Source: Actinomadura_C alba
GTDB taxonomy: Bacteria; Actinomycetota; Actinomycetes; Streptosporangiales; Streptosporangiaceae
Assembly (NCBI RefSeq): GCF_039530285.1
Contig: NZ_BAAAOK010000001.1
Span: 62,001-126,000 of the forward strand
Direction of reading: 5' to 3'
DNA length: 64,000 nt
In this document: piece after piece, positions 42,256-51,196 of the stretch
How positions within the stretch are numbered: position 1 is the first letter of the stretch
How the letters are laid out: each line of letters begins with the position of its first letter
Program-made: the position numbers and the translations under genes
The notes under the pieces: generated by a model
What the model was told of the DNA's origin: nothing
Database searches by the model: none
What the model saw: the letters and a program-made list of their open reading frames with translations, nothing else

Positions 42256-43232
42256 GTGCCGCTCCCGGTGGACCCGCTGGAGTTGTCCGTCAGCGCGAAG
42301 AACACCTGCTCGAGCGACCGGCGCTCCCGCCGTATCTCGTGGACCTCGACACCGCCCTCGACCAGCGCTCTCACCAGTTCGGGCACGCCGCCGGGGTCGA
42401 GTTCCAGCCGCCAGTGCGGATCGTCTCCGCCGCCGGCCCGTACGGCGTCGGTCCAGGCGCCGTTCGACCTCAGGAGATCGCCGGCCACGTCCATCGGGTG
42501 CGCCCAGACGGCGACGGTCCTGGACCCGGCCGCGCCGAGCAGCGCCGAGACCGAGTCCTCGGCGACGACTGCGCCCTTGTCCAGCACCACGACGCGGTCG
42601 CAGACCTCCTGGACCTCGCCGAGGAGGTGGGACGAGAGCAGGACGGTGACCCTGCCGCCCAGATCGCGGATCAGGGAACGCATCGATGCCATGCCGTCGG
42701 GGTCGAGGCCGTTCGTCGGCTCGTCCAGGATGAGCAGCGACGGCTCGCCGAGCATGGCCGCCGCGACGCCCAGGCGCTGTCTCATGCCCAGCGAGTAGCC
42801 GTTGACCCGGCGGTCGGCCGCGTCCTGCATGTCGACGACCCGCAGCACCCGGGCGACCTCTGCGTCGGCCACGCCGCGGGCGCGGGCGAGCACCCGCAGG
42901 TTCGTCCGCCCGGACAGGTGCGGCACGAACGCCGGTGACTCGATCAGCGCGCCGATGTCCCGCAGCGTCTCCGGGGTGCCCGGCGCCCGCCCGAGAACGT
43001 TGACGGTGCCCGAGTCGGTGCGGACGAGGCCGAGCAGGATCCGCAGCAGCGTCGTCTTTCCGGCGCCGTTGGGACCGAGGACGCCGTAGACCTGTCCGGG
43101 TTCGATCCGCAGCGTCACCTCGCGTACGGCCTGGACCGCGCCGAACGCCTTCGTGACGCCGTCCAGTTCGACGGCGGCCGGAGCGGTCGCCGTGGGGGCG
43201 GGCCGGTGGGCGACCTCCTGGCGAACCGTCAT
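42252..43232 (-). CDS. ABC exporter ATPase of the RiPP cluster
   Basis: This is a 326-residue ATPase of the ABC-2 exporter class (BcrA/CcmA-like). It has Walker A GPNGAGKTT, a signature region YSLGMRQRLGVAAAML and Walker B LLILDEPTNGLD. The switch His is in LLSSHLLGEV. A C-terminal extension of about 100 residues follows. The ATG at 43232 is the first plausible start before the domain; the longer frame to 43379 encodes low-complexity sequence. It is the first gene of the minus-strand RiPP operon, so the region 43233-43507 should contain the operon promoter. That region diverges toward the MmcQ-like gene. Confidence 0.92.
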   Translation of the reverse strand: MTVRQEVAHRPAPTATAPAAVELDGVTKAFGAVQAVREVTLRIEPGQVYGVLGPNGAGKTTLLRILLGLVRTDSGTVNVLGRAPGTPETLRDIGALIESPAFVPHLSGRTNLRVLARARGVADAEVARVLRVVDMQDAADRRVNGYSLGMRQRLGVAAAMLGEPSLLILDEPTNGLDPDGMASMRSLIRDLGGRVTVLLSSHLLGEVQEVCDRVVVLDKGAVVAEDSVSALLGAAGSRTVAVWAHPMDVAGDLLRSNGAWTDAVRAGGGDDPHWRLELDPGGVPELVRALVEGGVEVHEIRRERRSLEQVFFALTDNSSGSTGSGT

Positions 43233-43507
43233 GCCTGATCCATACTCTGCGCGGTCATGCCCACCTTCCGTTCCGAGGCGCCCATGGGCCGGGCCTCGCG
43301 GTGTACGGCCGGTGACATGATCTGCCGAGCCGCTCCCCGCCCGTTCCCCGCGTGCTCCCCGCGAGCGGGCAGTGCGCACGCGGTCGCCGTGGGTGGTGTG
43401 GTACGCGTCCGGGCGCGCGCGCGAACATTCGGCGTGCCTGCATCCTGGACGTCCTGGCGAACGCGCACGCCGAGCAGAGTGTCGTACCGCTCTGGTAGAC
43501 GTGGGGC

Positions 43508-43852
43508 ATGGGTGTGAGCGTCGATGAGTTCCTGGAGATGCTGGGCGATCTGCCCGAGGTCCAGCAGAGCGAGGGCGGTGAGTGGACCGCCCTGAAGGTC
43601 CGCGGCAAGGGCTTCGGCTACCTCTGGGAGAGGACCGAGACCGTTGGGCTCAAGGCGACGATCGAGGAGCAGATCGCGCTGGTGGCCGAGCGTCCGGAGG
43701 TGTTCGAGCCCCAGTTCACGGCCGGCCGGTTCGGCTGGGTCGTGGTGCATCTCGCGAAGATCGACGCCGACGAGCTGCTTGAGCTGGTGACCGAGGCCTG
43801 GTGCCTGACGGCCCCCAAGGGGCTGGTCGAAGCGCACGAGGCCGGGCGGTAG
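43508..43852 (+). CDS. MmcQ/YjbR-like small protein
   Basis: This is a 114-residue cytoplasmic protein of the MmcQ/YjbR family (double-wing DNA-binding-like fold). The family pattern is seen in FGYLWERTETVGLKATIEEQ and GWVVVHLAKIDADELLELVTEAW. Family members are poorly characterised; nucleic-acid binding has been suggested. The ATG follows a weak GTGGGG. It diverges from the RiPP operon and ends before a strong bidirectional terminator. It probably has no part in the cluster. Confidence 0.82.
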   Translation: MGVSVDEFLEMLGDLPEVQQSEGGEWTALKVRGKGFGYLWERTETVGLKATIEEQIALVAERPEVFEPQFTAGRFGWVVVHLAKIDADELLELVTEAWCLTAPKGLVEAHEAGR

Positions 43853-43982
43853 CCGCGCCGATCAGGTGTCGGGCGGTGACGCGCGGGTGCGGGTACGGCC
43901 GCCCCGGGGCGTGTCACCGCACGACGTGCGGATCCGCCTCAACGGCGCAGAGGTCACCCGCGCCTGTCATGGACCGGTGCGG

Positions 43983-44022
43983 CCGGTACGTGAGGGCGGC
44001 CACGACCGCCCTCACGTACCGG
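43983..44022. terminator. Perfect 17-bp stem-loop between convergent genes
   Basis: Arms 43983-43999 and 44006-44022 (starting CCGGTACGTGAGGG) are exact reverse complements with a 6-base loop. It lies between the MmcQ-like gene (ends 43852) and the minus-strand gamma-glutamyltransferase (ends 44035). It is probably a bidirectional terminator. Confidence 0.85.
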
Positions 44023-44034
44023 ATCGAAGGATGA

Positions 44035-45843
44035 TCAGCGGCGATCGGCCGGGTGGACGACCATGGCGCTGCCGCCGCCGAGGCGGACGGGCTCCGCGGC
44101 CGCCTGCAGCCGGCCGTCCCTCAGGAACGCGACACCCGTCATGTTGCCGAGCGTCCCCGTCTGCGTGAACTGATGACCGAGGCCCCGGAGCGCGTCACCC
44201 TCAGGGCTCTGCACCAGCCCCTGCTCGGCGGTCGTCGTCGCCGAGTTGGTGTTGGACAGGCGCGGGGCGGCGATCGCCTCGGGCAGGCTCATCCCGAAGT
44301 CGAGGTGGTTCACCAGCACCTGCAGCACGCTGGTGATGATCACCGCGCTGCCCGGCGACCCCGTGGCGAGGAGCGGCCGCCCGTCCTTGGTCACGATCGT
44401 GGGGGTCATGCTGCTGCGCGGCCGCTTGCCAGCGGCCGGCGCGTTGGCCGGGTCGTTGGGGTCGGCGGAGAAGTCGGTGAGCTCGTTGTTCAGCAGGAAT
44501 CCGTAGCCGGGCACCGCGATGCCGCTGCCGCTGATCTGCTCGAGCGTGAAGGTGTAGGCCACGACGTTGCCCCACCGGTCGGCCGTCGTCAGGTGGGTCG
44601 TCGAACCGTCCACATCCCCGGCGCCACCGGTTCTCGGCTTGCCGCCGCCGCCGTTGTACGGCCACGGGTTTCCGGCGGCCACCGGCTTGGTGGCCGACCG
44701 CGGGCCGATGAGCTTGCTCCGCTCGTCACCGTAGCCCTGCGACAGCAGGCCGGTCAGCGGCACGTCCACGTAGCGGTCGTCGCCGATGTAGGCGTTGCGG
44801 TCGGCGAACGACAGGGCGGAGCTCTCGATCAGCCGGTGCAGCGCCTCCCCTCGCGGCAGGTTCTTCAGGTCGAAGTTCTCGAGGATGTTGAGGGCCTCTC
44901 CGACCGTCGAACCGCCGCTGGAGGGCGGGGACATGCCGTGCACCTTGACACCGCGGTAACCCACCTCGGTCGGGGGCTTCTCGAGCGCCCGGTAGTCGGC
45001 GAGGTCCGAGGCCTTCATCGCTCCGGAGCGCACGTTCCGGGTGCTGCCCGGCACCACGGGCGGGTCGGTCACCGTGTCGGCGATCGCCTCGGCGATGTCG
45101 CCCTTGTAGAACGCCGAGGCGCCCTTGGCGGCCAGGATCTTGTAGGTGCGTGCGAGTTCCTCGTTGCGGAAGACGGTGCCCACCTGGGGTGCCTGCCCGT
45201 CCTCGGTCAGGAACGTGTCGCGGCTGGAGGTGAAGTCGCGCAGGATCGCCAGGTTCGACGCGGTCCGGCTCTGGTACTGCTCGTCGACGATGAAGCCGTC
45301 CTCCGCGAGCCTCGTCGCGGGTTCCAGCACGCGCCGCAGCGGCATCTTGCCGAACTCGTCCAACGCGCGCTCCCAGCCGCGCACGACACCGGGGACACCG
45401 ATGGACAGGCCCGAGACCCGCCGCTCGGTGAACGGGATGGGCTGCCCGGTCGAGGGATCGATGAAGAGATCGGGCTTCGCGGCGGCCGGCGCCGCCTCGC
45501 GGGTGTCGATCGTGGTCACCTTGCCGGTCTTCGCCGAATAGATGACCAGGAACCCGCCGCCGCCGATGCTGCCGTCATAGGGCCGCGTCACGCCGAGCGC
45601 GGCCGACGTCGCGATGGCCGCGTCGACCGCGTTCCCCCCTCGGCGCAGGATCTCCAGGCCGGCCTTGGAGGCGTACGGGTCGAGTGACGCCACAGCACCG
45701 CCGTAACCCGTCGCGGTGGGTTGTTTGTCGATCGGACGAGGACGAGCCTGCGCGGCCGGCGTCTGTACCAGGCTCAGCGCCATCGCGCCGGCCAGGGCAG
45801 GTATCGCCACGCGCCTGCTCACTCGTCGCATCCCGAGAATCAC
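44035..45843 (-). CDS. Secreted gamma-glutamyltransferase
   Basis: This is a 602-residue N-terminal-nucleophile hydrolase that cleaves or transfers the gamma-glutamyl group of glutathione-like compounds outside the cell. The GTG at 45843 is chosen because AGGAGG lies five bases upstream. It is followed by a signal peptide (RVAIPALAGAMALSLVQ, then QTPAAQA). The substrate loop GGNAVDAAIATSAALGV, the autocleavage/nucleophile motif DGSTTHLTTAD (first Thr of TTH) and the C-terminal GSPGSAVIITSVLQV are all present. It should self-process into large and small subunits. It is monocistronic. A palindrome at 45919-45931 in its promoter may be an operator. Confidence 0.95.
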   Translation of the reverse strand: MILGMRRVSRRVAIPALAGAMALSLVQTPAAQARPRPIDKQPTATGYGGAVASLDPYASKAGLEILRRGGNAVDAAIATSAALGVTRPYDGSIGGGGFLVIYSAKTGKVTTIDTREAAPAAAKPDLFIDPSTGQPIPFTERRVSGLSIGVPGVVRGWERALDEFGKMPLRRVLEPATRLAEDGFIVDEQYQSRTASNLAILRDFTSSRDTFLTEDGQAPQVGTVFRNEELARTYKILAAKGASAFYKGDIAEAIADTVTDPPVVPGSTRNVRSGAMKASDLADYRALEKPPTEVGYRGVKVHGMSPPSSGGSTVGEALNILENFDLKNLPRGEALHRLIESSALSFADRNAYIGDDRYVDVPLTGLLSQGYGDERSKLIGPRSATKPVAAGNPWPYNGGGGKPRTGGAGDVDGSTTHLTTADRWGNVVAYTFTLEQISGSGIAVPGYGFLLNNELTDFSADPNDPANAPAAGKRPRSSMTPTIVTKDGRPLLATGSPGSAVIITSVLQVLVNHLDFGMSLPEAIAAPRLSNTNSATTTAEQGLVQSPEGDALRGLGHQFTQTGTLGNMTGVAFLRDGRLQAAAEPVRLGGGSAMVVHPADRR

Positions 45844-46148
45844 TCTTGCCTCCTGTTCACTCCCCCACGGACCGAACGCATTTTGGCACATGACAGTGCA
45901 GCTATAAAGGATGGACTTCCCCATAATGGGGCGTTAGCATGCCCAGTTGCGGACATTCCAGAAATCGCAGTAGCGACATCCGCACGACTCGTTTACGGCC
46001 GTCGGGAAACGCGGGACAGAATGCGATGGCCCCGTTACTTCACGCGATAACGCCGCCACCGAATTCCGGCCTCAGGAAGATGCCACGGCATAGCCCGCAC
46101 GGCCTGGCCACCTTGCCGGGGTCGGGCCGGTCCCTCTATCGTGCACAT
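45844..46148. promoter_or_regulatory. Divergent promoter region with a CCCCAT-A-ATGGGG palindrome
   Basis: This 305-base gap separates the gamma-glutamyltransferase (-) from the CDF transporter (+). It contains an AT-rich patch and a perfect 6-bp-arm palindrome at 45919-45931. The palindrome overlaps the expected -35 area of the minus-strand promoter, whose likely -10 is TTATAG (revealed on the plus strand as CTATAA near 45902). I see no additional gene. Confidence 0.5.
46113..46142 (+). promoter_or_regulatory. Promoter for a leaderless CDF transporter message
   Basis: TTGCCG (46113-46118) and TATCGT (46137-46142) are spaced 18 bases apart and end six bases before the ATG at 46149. No ribosome site is present, so transcription probably starts at or next to the start codon. 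Confidence 0.5.
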
Positions 46149-47150
46149 ATGAGCGATCATTCAGATGTTCATACAGAGACGCCGGCCGCGCATGCCGGGC
46201 ACCGCCACGGCGTGCCCGCCGACGCGGATCGGCGCCACCTCACCGCCGCCCTGGTCCTGCTCGTCGCCTTCATCGCCGTCGAGGTCGTCGTCGGCGTGCT
46301 CTCCGGTTCGCTGGCGTTGATCTCCGACGCCGCGCACATGCTGAGCGACGCCGCGGCGATCGTGTTCGCGCTGATCGCGATGCGGTTGTCGGCCCGGCCT
46401 CCCCAGGGCGGATACACCTTCGGCCTCAAACGCGCCGAGATCATGTCAGCGCAGATCAACGGGCTCACCCTGCTGCTGCTGGCCGTCTACTTCATCTACG
46501 AGGGGATCGCCCGGCTGATCCACCCTCCCGACGTCGAGGGCTGGCCCGTGCTGGTGACGGCACTGGCCGGCATCGCCGTCAACGTGGCCGCGGCCCGCCT
46601 GATCGGCAGGGCCGACCGCACCCGCCTCAACATCGAAGGCGCCTACCAGCACATCCTCAACGACCTGTTCGCCTTCATCGCCGCCGCCGTCGCGGGCCTC
46701 GTCGTCATGCTGACCGGCTTCACCCGCGCCGACGCCATCGCCGCGCTCGTCGTCGCCGCCCTGATGATCAAAGCCGGCTACGAACTCGTCCGCGACTCCG
46801 GCCGCGTGTTCATGGAGGCCGCGCCGGCCGGCACGGATCCCGCCGTCATCGGCGCCGCGATGGCCGACCGGCCGGGAGTCGTCGAAGTCCACGACCTGCA
46901 CGTCTGGGAAGTCACTTCCGGTTACCCCGCGCTGTCGGCGCACGTTCTCGTCGAGCCCGGCGGCGACTGCCACACCGTCCGCCGGGACGTGGAGGGCCTG
47001 CTCTCCGAACGGCACCACATCGGCCACACCACTCTCCAGGTCGACCACATCGCCCCCGAAACGCTGCTCATCGGCGCCACGCCCACCGGCGCCCACTGCG
47101 GCGACGCACACGGTCCGGCGCACCGTCCCGCCCCGGCCGGACCGCTGTGA
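46149..47150 (+). CDS. CDF family cation efflux transporter
   Basis: This is a 333-residue six-helix membrane antiporter that expels divalent metals such as zinc, cobalt or cadmium in exchange for protons. The two metal-binding HxxxD motifs are visible in TM2 (DAAHMLSDAAAI) and TM5 (YQHILNDLFAF). The N-terminal HSDVHTETPAAHAGHRHG and the C-terminal HCGDAHGPAHRP are His-rich metal-buffering tails. A cytoplasmic C-terminal domain (VVEVHDLHVWEVTSGYPAL) is typical of CzcD/ZitB-like members. The ATG at 46149 is chosen from family alignment. It has no ribosome site and appears leaderless. Confidence 0.94.
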   Translation: MSDHSDVHTETPAAHAGHRHGVPADADRRHLTAALVLLVAFIAVEVVVGVLSGSLALISDAAHMLSDAAAIVFALIAMRLSARPPQGGYTFGLKRAEIMSAQINGLTLLLLAVYFIYEGIARLIHPPDVEGWPVLVTALAGIAVNVAAARLIGRADRTRLNIEGAYQHILNDLFAFIAAAVAGLVVMLTGFTRADAIAALVVAALMIKAGYELVRDSGRVFMEAAPAGTDPAVIGAAMADRPGVVEVHDLHVWEVTSGYPALSAHVLVEPGGDCHTVRRDVEGLLSERHHIGHTTLQVDHIAPETLLIGATPTGAHCGDAHGPAHRPAPAGPL

Positions 47151-47213
47151 CCGCTGTGACCGCCACACCGGACCCCATGCGGGGGTGCGGCGGAGGTGTG
47201 TTTAGATCTGTGC

Positions 47214-47540
47214 ATGCCGTCCAATTCCTACTCCCGCTTCCGGCTGCTCTCCTTTGCCGAAGGCATTTCCTTCCTGCTCCTGCTGATCTTCGGTTCGCTG
47301 CTCAGCCGGATCTCCGACATCGACCTCGTCATGCCACTCGGCCTGCTTCACGCCGTTCTGTTCATCGCGCTCGTCGTGGCCACCTTCGACGTGCGCGCCC
47401 GGCTGGACTGGGGCATCGGGACCACGGTGCTCGCCCTGGTCGCCGCAGTACTCCCGCTCGGGCCGTTCGTCTTCCACCGCGCCAAGCGCGAGGAGTTGCG
47501 CGAGGCCGAGCAGGCCCAGACCGTGAGGTCCGCCGCCTGA
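47214..47540 (+). CDS. DUF3817 family membrane protein
   Basis: This is a 108-residue small membrane protein with three hydrophobic segments (ISFLLLLIFGSLLSRI, LLHAVLFIALVVATF, TTVLALVAAVLPLGPFVF) and a charged C-terminus. The family phrase FRLLSFAEGISFLLL is diagnostic of DUF3817. Function is unknown. The ATG at 47214 is favoured over the GTG at 47196, which directly abuts a GGAGG. GGAGG lies 15 bases before the ATG, so initiation may be weak or leaderless. Confidence 0.83.
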   Translation: MPSNSYSRFRLLSFAEGISFLLLLIFGSLLSRISDIDLVMPLGLLHAVLFIALVVATFDVRARLDWGIGTTVLALVAAVLPLGPFVFHRAKREELREAEQAQTVRSAA

Positions 47541-47717
47541 CGATTCCCGGCCCGAGCCGGGCCGGGCGTGAACATAAATTCGCGGCGTTCGCAGCGTTTC
47601 AATCCGGATGCCGCGAACGTCCATTCAATGGCCTCGAAATCGGCCCATGTAGCCTCATATCCGGTCCACGTTGATCGGCGCTACCGCCGGGTGACGGCAC
47701 CGAGGCGGCCCGATCGG

Positions 47718-50246
47718 CTACTGGGTGGTGATGGCGCGCAGGACGTCCATCCTCGCGGCGCGCCGGGCCGGCCAGATCGCCGCGATGACCCCGATGACGG
47801 CGGCGACGACCGCGTAGCCGGCGAGCCGGCCGAAGGGGATGGTCAGCACGTCGACGCCCTGGTCGGCCATGGCCCGCTGCAAGGCCCATCCGGACGCGAC
47901 GCCCACGGCCAGGCCGAGCGTGGCCCCGAACACCGCGATCACCACGGACTCGTACCGCACCATGCGGCGCAGTTGGCGGCGGCTCATGCCGACCGCGCGG
48001 AGCAGGCCGATCTCCCGGGTGCGCTCGATCACCGACAGCGCGAGGGTGTTCACGATCCCGAGCGCCGCGATGATGACCGACAGCACCAGCAGAGCGATGA
48101 TCACGGCGACCAGCTGGTCGATCTCCTGCCGGGCCTGGGCCTTGGTCTCCTCGCGGTCCCGCAGGATCACGTTGGGATGGGCGGCCAGCGCCGACTCGAT
48201 CGACCGGCGCGCCTCGGCGACGTCCTCGGTGTCGACGTAGGCGAGCTGGACCAGCTCGCTCGGCGCGTGCGGCCGGTAACCGGCCGGCGCCATGATGTAC
48301 GGGCTGGTCGCCACCTGGTTGTCGGCGAAGATCCCGGCGACGCGCAGGGACGTCTTGACGCCGTCTGGGTACTCCGCCGCCACCGTGCTGCCGACCGACC
48401 AGCCCCACTGGTCGGCCGCGTTGCGCTGGACCAACAGCTCGTCCGGGCCGATCATGCCGGTGCCGTCGGCGATCTCGAGATCGATCGGCGTGACGAGCGC
48501 CGGCGGGTCGGCGACCATCACGGGCGTCTCATGCCCCACCAGCTTGATCGTGCCGAGCCTGACCGGTGTGACGCCGCTGACGCCGGGTGCCTCGGCCACC
48601 GCCTCGACCGCCTCCGGGCTGAAGCCGCCGATGCCGACGGGCCGCATGGTGAAGTCGGCACCGAGCCCGCGGTCGAACGCGCGGTCCACGGAGGTCTTCA
48701 TCGACTCCGCGAGCACCGAGACCATGGCCACGAGCGCCAGCCCGATCATCAGGGCGGACGCGGTGGCCGCGGTACGGCGTGGATTGCGCCGGGTGTTCTC
48801 CCGGCTCAGCCGGCCGACGGCGCCCGCCAGCCGGGCGATGGGCCAGCCGAGCAGCCAGGTGACGGGCCGGCTGATGACCGGGCTCAGCATGGCGACGGCC
48901 AGGAACACCACCCCGGCGCCGAGACCCACGAGGCTCGCCCCGTCCTCCCCCGACCCGGCCAGCCCCCCGGCGAGGGCGGACCCGCCGCCGGCCATCAGGA
49001 CGGCCCCCGCGGCGAGCCGGATGCGCATGGAGCGTTCCGGCAGGCCGATATCGTCCCGCATGGCCGCCACCGGTGGGATCTTCGCCGCGCGCCGGGCCGG
49101 CAGGTAGGCCGCCACCACGGTGACGATCATCCCGACGGCGTACGACCAGAGGACGGTGGGAGCGGTGAGCACCGGTCTCGTCGCGGGCAGGTCGATGTCG
49201 AAGAGCGTGAACACCACCCTGAGCCCCACGGCGAGTCCGGCACCGGCGGCGAGTCCGAGCGTGGAGCCGATGAGCCCCACACCGACCGCCTCGCCCAGTA
49301 CCGAACGGGTCACCTGCCGGCGGCTCGCCCCCACGGCCCGCAGCAGCGCGAGCTCACGGGAACGCTGGGCGACCAGCATCGAGAAAGTGTTGAAGATGAT
49401 GAACGAGCCCACGAAGACCGACACGGCGGCGAAGATCAAAAGAAAGATCGCGAGAAGGTCGAAGAGCCGCCTGATCTCGGCCTTGGTCTCGTCCACCTCC
49501 TGCTGCCCGGTGACGGCCTCATAGCCGCCGGGCAGCACCGCGGCGACCTGGTCGCGCAGCCGCTCCGGGGACACGCCGGGCCGGGCCCGGACGTAGATCT
49601 GGGAGTAGTGGCCCGGCTTGACCAGGAGCTCCTGCGCGACCTCGGGAGTGAACAGCGCATAGGTGACGAACTTCTCCAGATTTCCCAGCGAGCCGAGGGT
49701 GAAGGTACCGCTGACCCGCATCACCCGGGTCGGCCCCTGGGTGAGGATCTCGACCCGGTCACCGGCTCTGAGCCCGCCCTTGCCCGCACTCGCCGAGTCG
49801 ATGACCACCTCGTCGGGTGCGCGGGGCGGGCGGCCCGACGCGATCCTCAGATCGGAACCGGCCGCGTCGGTCCAGCCTCCGCCGAGGTTGGTCATCCCCT
49901 GCCCGCCGATGACCTCGCCGTCCTTGCCGACGATGGCCGCGTAGCCCTCCGCGGCGCCGGCCGCGCCCGCCGCCGCAGGGGTCCGCTCCCTGATCGTGGT
50001 GAGCACCGACTGCGGGATCGGGCGGGCGAGATCGTCCTCGGTCGCGGCGAACGACCGCTTCGCCTGGACGATGACCTCGACGTCCTTGTACACGTCGGAG
50101 AAGAGGCCGTCGAAGCCGCGCGTCATCGTGTCCTTGAAGATGAGCGTGCCCGACACGAACGAGACGCCGAGGATCACCGCGAGCGCGGTGAGCCCCAACC
50201 TGAGCCGGTGCGCCGCGAGACTGCGCAGCGTGAGCTTCGTCATCAT
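47718..50246 (-). CDS. FtsX/MacB-like ABC permease, duplicated
   Basis: This is an 842-residue membrane protein with two FtsX-type permease halves. It has an N-terminal helix, a large extracellular domain (about 45-245) and helices about 255-400. A second helix, second extracellular domain (about 500-690) and final helices (about 710-835) follow. Repeated segments RELALLRAVGASRRQV and REIGLLRAVGMSRRQLRRM are the family hallmark. Such proteins act as mechanotransmitters that move lipids, peptides or antibiotics, not as classical channels. The ATG overlaps the ATPase stop (ATGA). It works with the upstream ATPase; the substrate is unknown. Confidence 0.93.
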   Translation of the reverse strand: MMTKLTLRSLAAHRLRLGLTALAVILGVSFVSGTLIFKDTMTRGFDGLFSDVYKDVEVIVQAKRSFAATEDDLARPIPQSVLTTIRERTPAAAGAAGAAEGYAAIVGKDGEVIGGQGMTNLGGGWTDAAGSDLRIASGRPPRAPDEVVIDSASAGKGGLRAGDRVEILTQGPTRVMRVSGTFTLGSLGNLEKFVTYALFTPEVAQELLVKPGHYSQIYVRARPGVSPERLRDQVAAVLPGGYEAVTGQQEVDETKAEIRRLFDLLAIFLLIFAAVSVFVGSFIIFNTFSMLVAQRSRELALLRAVGASRRQVTRSVLGEAVGVGLIGSTLGLAAGAGLAVGLRVVFTLFDIDLPATRPVLTAPTVLWSYAVGMIVTVVAAYLPARRAAKIPPVAAMRDDIGLPERSMRIRLAAGAVLMAGGGSALAGGLAGSGEDGASLVGLGAGVVFLAVAMLSPVISRPVTWLLGWPIARLAGAVGRLSRENTRRNPRRTAATASALMIGLALVAMVSVLAESMKTSVDRAFDRGLGADFTMRPVGIGGFSPEAVEAVAEAPGVSGVTPVRLGTIKLVGHETPVMVADPPALVTPIDLEIADGTGMIGPDELLVQRNAADQWGWSVGSTVAAEYPDGVKTSLRVAGIFADNQVATSPYIMAPAGYRPHAPSELVQLAYVDTEDVAEARRSIESALAAHPNVILRDREETKAQARQEIDQLVAVIIALLVLSVIIAALGIVNTLALSVIERTREIGLLRAVGMSRRQLRRMVRYESVVIAVFGATLGLAVGVASGWALQRAMADQGVDVLTIPFGRLAGYAVVAAVIGVIAAIWPARRAARMDVLRAITTQ

Positions 50247-51040
50247 CGGGCCGCGCCTCCCCCGGCGAGCTCGAAGCCCTTCATCCGCTCGAGGACCTTC
50301 TCCGCCGTCGGGCCTGGCATCCGGTCGACGATGCGCCCGTCACTAAGGAAGATCACTTCGTCGGAGTGGCCCGCGGCCACCGGGTCGTGGGTGACCATGA
50401 CGACCGTCTGGCCCATCCTCCGTACGGAGTCGCGCAGGAACGACAGCACCTCGCCGCCCGAGCGGGAGTCGAGGTTGCCGGTCGGCTCGTCCGCGAAGAC
50501 GACGTCCGGGCGGCCGGCCAGCGCCCGGGCGCACGCGACCCGCTGCTGCTGCCCTCCCGACAGTTCGCCCGGCCTGTGGCGGAGCCGGTCGCGCAGCCCG
50601 ACGGCGTCGATGACGGTGTCGAGCCAGTCGCGGTCCGGCCGGCGGCCGGCGATGTCCGTCGGGAGCGTGATGTTCTCCAGTGCCGTGAGCGTCGGTACCA
50701 GGTTGAACGTTTGGAAGACGAAGCCGACCTTGTCCCGGCGCAGCCGGGTGAGCCGCCTGTCGTCGAGCCGGGTCAGCTCGACCGCACCGATGAACACGCG
50801 GCCGGAGTCGACCGTGTCGAGCCCGGCCATGCAGTGCATGAGGGTGGACTTGCCGGAACCTGACGGTCCCATGATCGCCGTGAACCGGCCGCGCCCGAGA
50901 CCGACGGTCACGTCGTCCAGCGCGACCACCTCGGCGTCACCACTGCCATAGATCTTGTTGATCGCCTCGGCGCGCGCGGCGAGAGCGTCGGCCTCCGCGC
51001 CGCCAGGCCCTTCGCCCGTCGTGGGGATGCTGTTCGTCAT
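50243..51040 (-). CDS. ABC transporter ATPase, MacB/LolD-like
   Basis: This is a 265-residue ATPase with Walker A GPSGSGKST, the family-specific VGFVFQTFNLVPTLTALENI, signature LSGGQQQRVACARAL and Walker B VVFADEPTGNLD. It powers the downstream FtsX-type permease. GGAGA lies about nine bases upstream of the ATG. The operon diverges from a histidine kinase gene, an arrangement common for cell-envelope stress or antimicrobial-peptide detoxification modules. Confidence 0.94.
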   Translation of the reverse strand: MTNSIPTTGEGPGGAEADALAARAEAINKIYGSGDAEVVALDDVTVGLGRGRFTAIMGPSGSGKSTLMHCMAGLDTVDSGRVFIGAVELTRLDDRRLTRLRRDKVGFVFQTFNLVPTLTALENITLPTDIAGRRPDRDWLDTVIDAVGLRDRLRHRPGELSGGQQQRVACARALAGRPDVVFADEPTGNLDSRSGGEVLSFLRDSVRRMGQTVVMVTHDPVAAGHSDEVIFLSDGRIVDRMPGPTAEKVLERMKGFELAGGGAAR

Positions 51041-51079
51041 GACCCGAAGTCTCCGGTCCCGGCTCCGTGGTGAGCGTCG

Positions 51080-51103
51080 GTCGAGCTGCCATTTCGGCTA
51101 GAC
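51080..51103. promoter_or_regulatory. Inverted repeat in the ABC/histidine-kinase divergent region
   Basis: The half-sites GTCGAGC (51080-51086) and GCTAGAC (51097-51103) pair at six of seven positions across a ten-base spacer. The position, 40 bases upstream of the ABC operon start, suits a response-regulator operator. It is a weak prediction. Confidence 0.35.
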
Positions 51104-51196
51104 CAAAGTCGACGGCCACGTAGACGGCCTGCCACTGCCGGAGGGGCCGGGCGAGACGTAGCCTTGCTCAGCACATACCCGAGAGAGAGGTGGGGG

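Noticed and set aside
44035..45843. Gamma-glutamyltransferase as a RiPP enzyme handling glutamate released during dehydration
   Set aside because: It is a secreted enzyme in a separate transcription unit beyond a strong terminator; no mechanistic link is evident.
47568..50951. Long plus-strand open frame opposite the MacB-like permease and ATPase
   Set aside because: Composition is charged and repetitive, without domains; the minus strand encodes canonical FtsX and ABC ATPase motifs.
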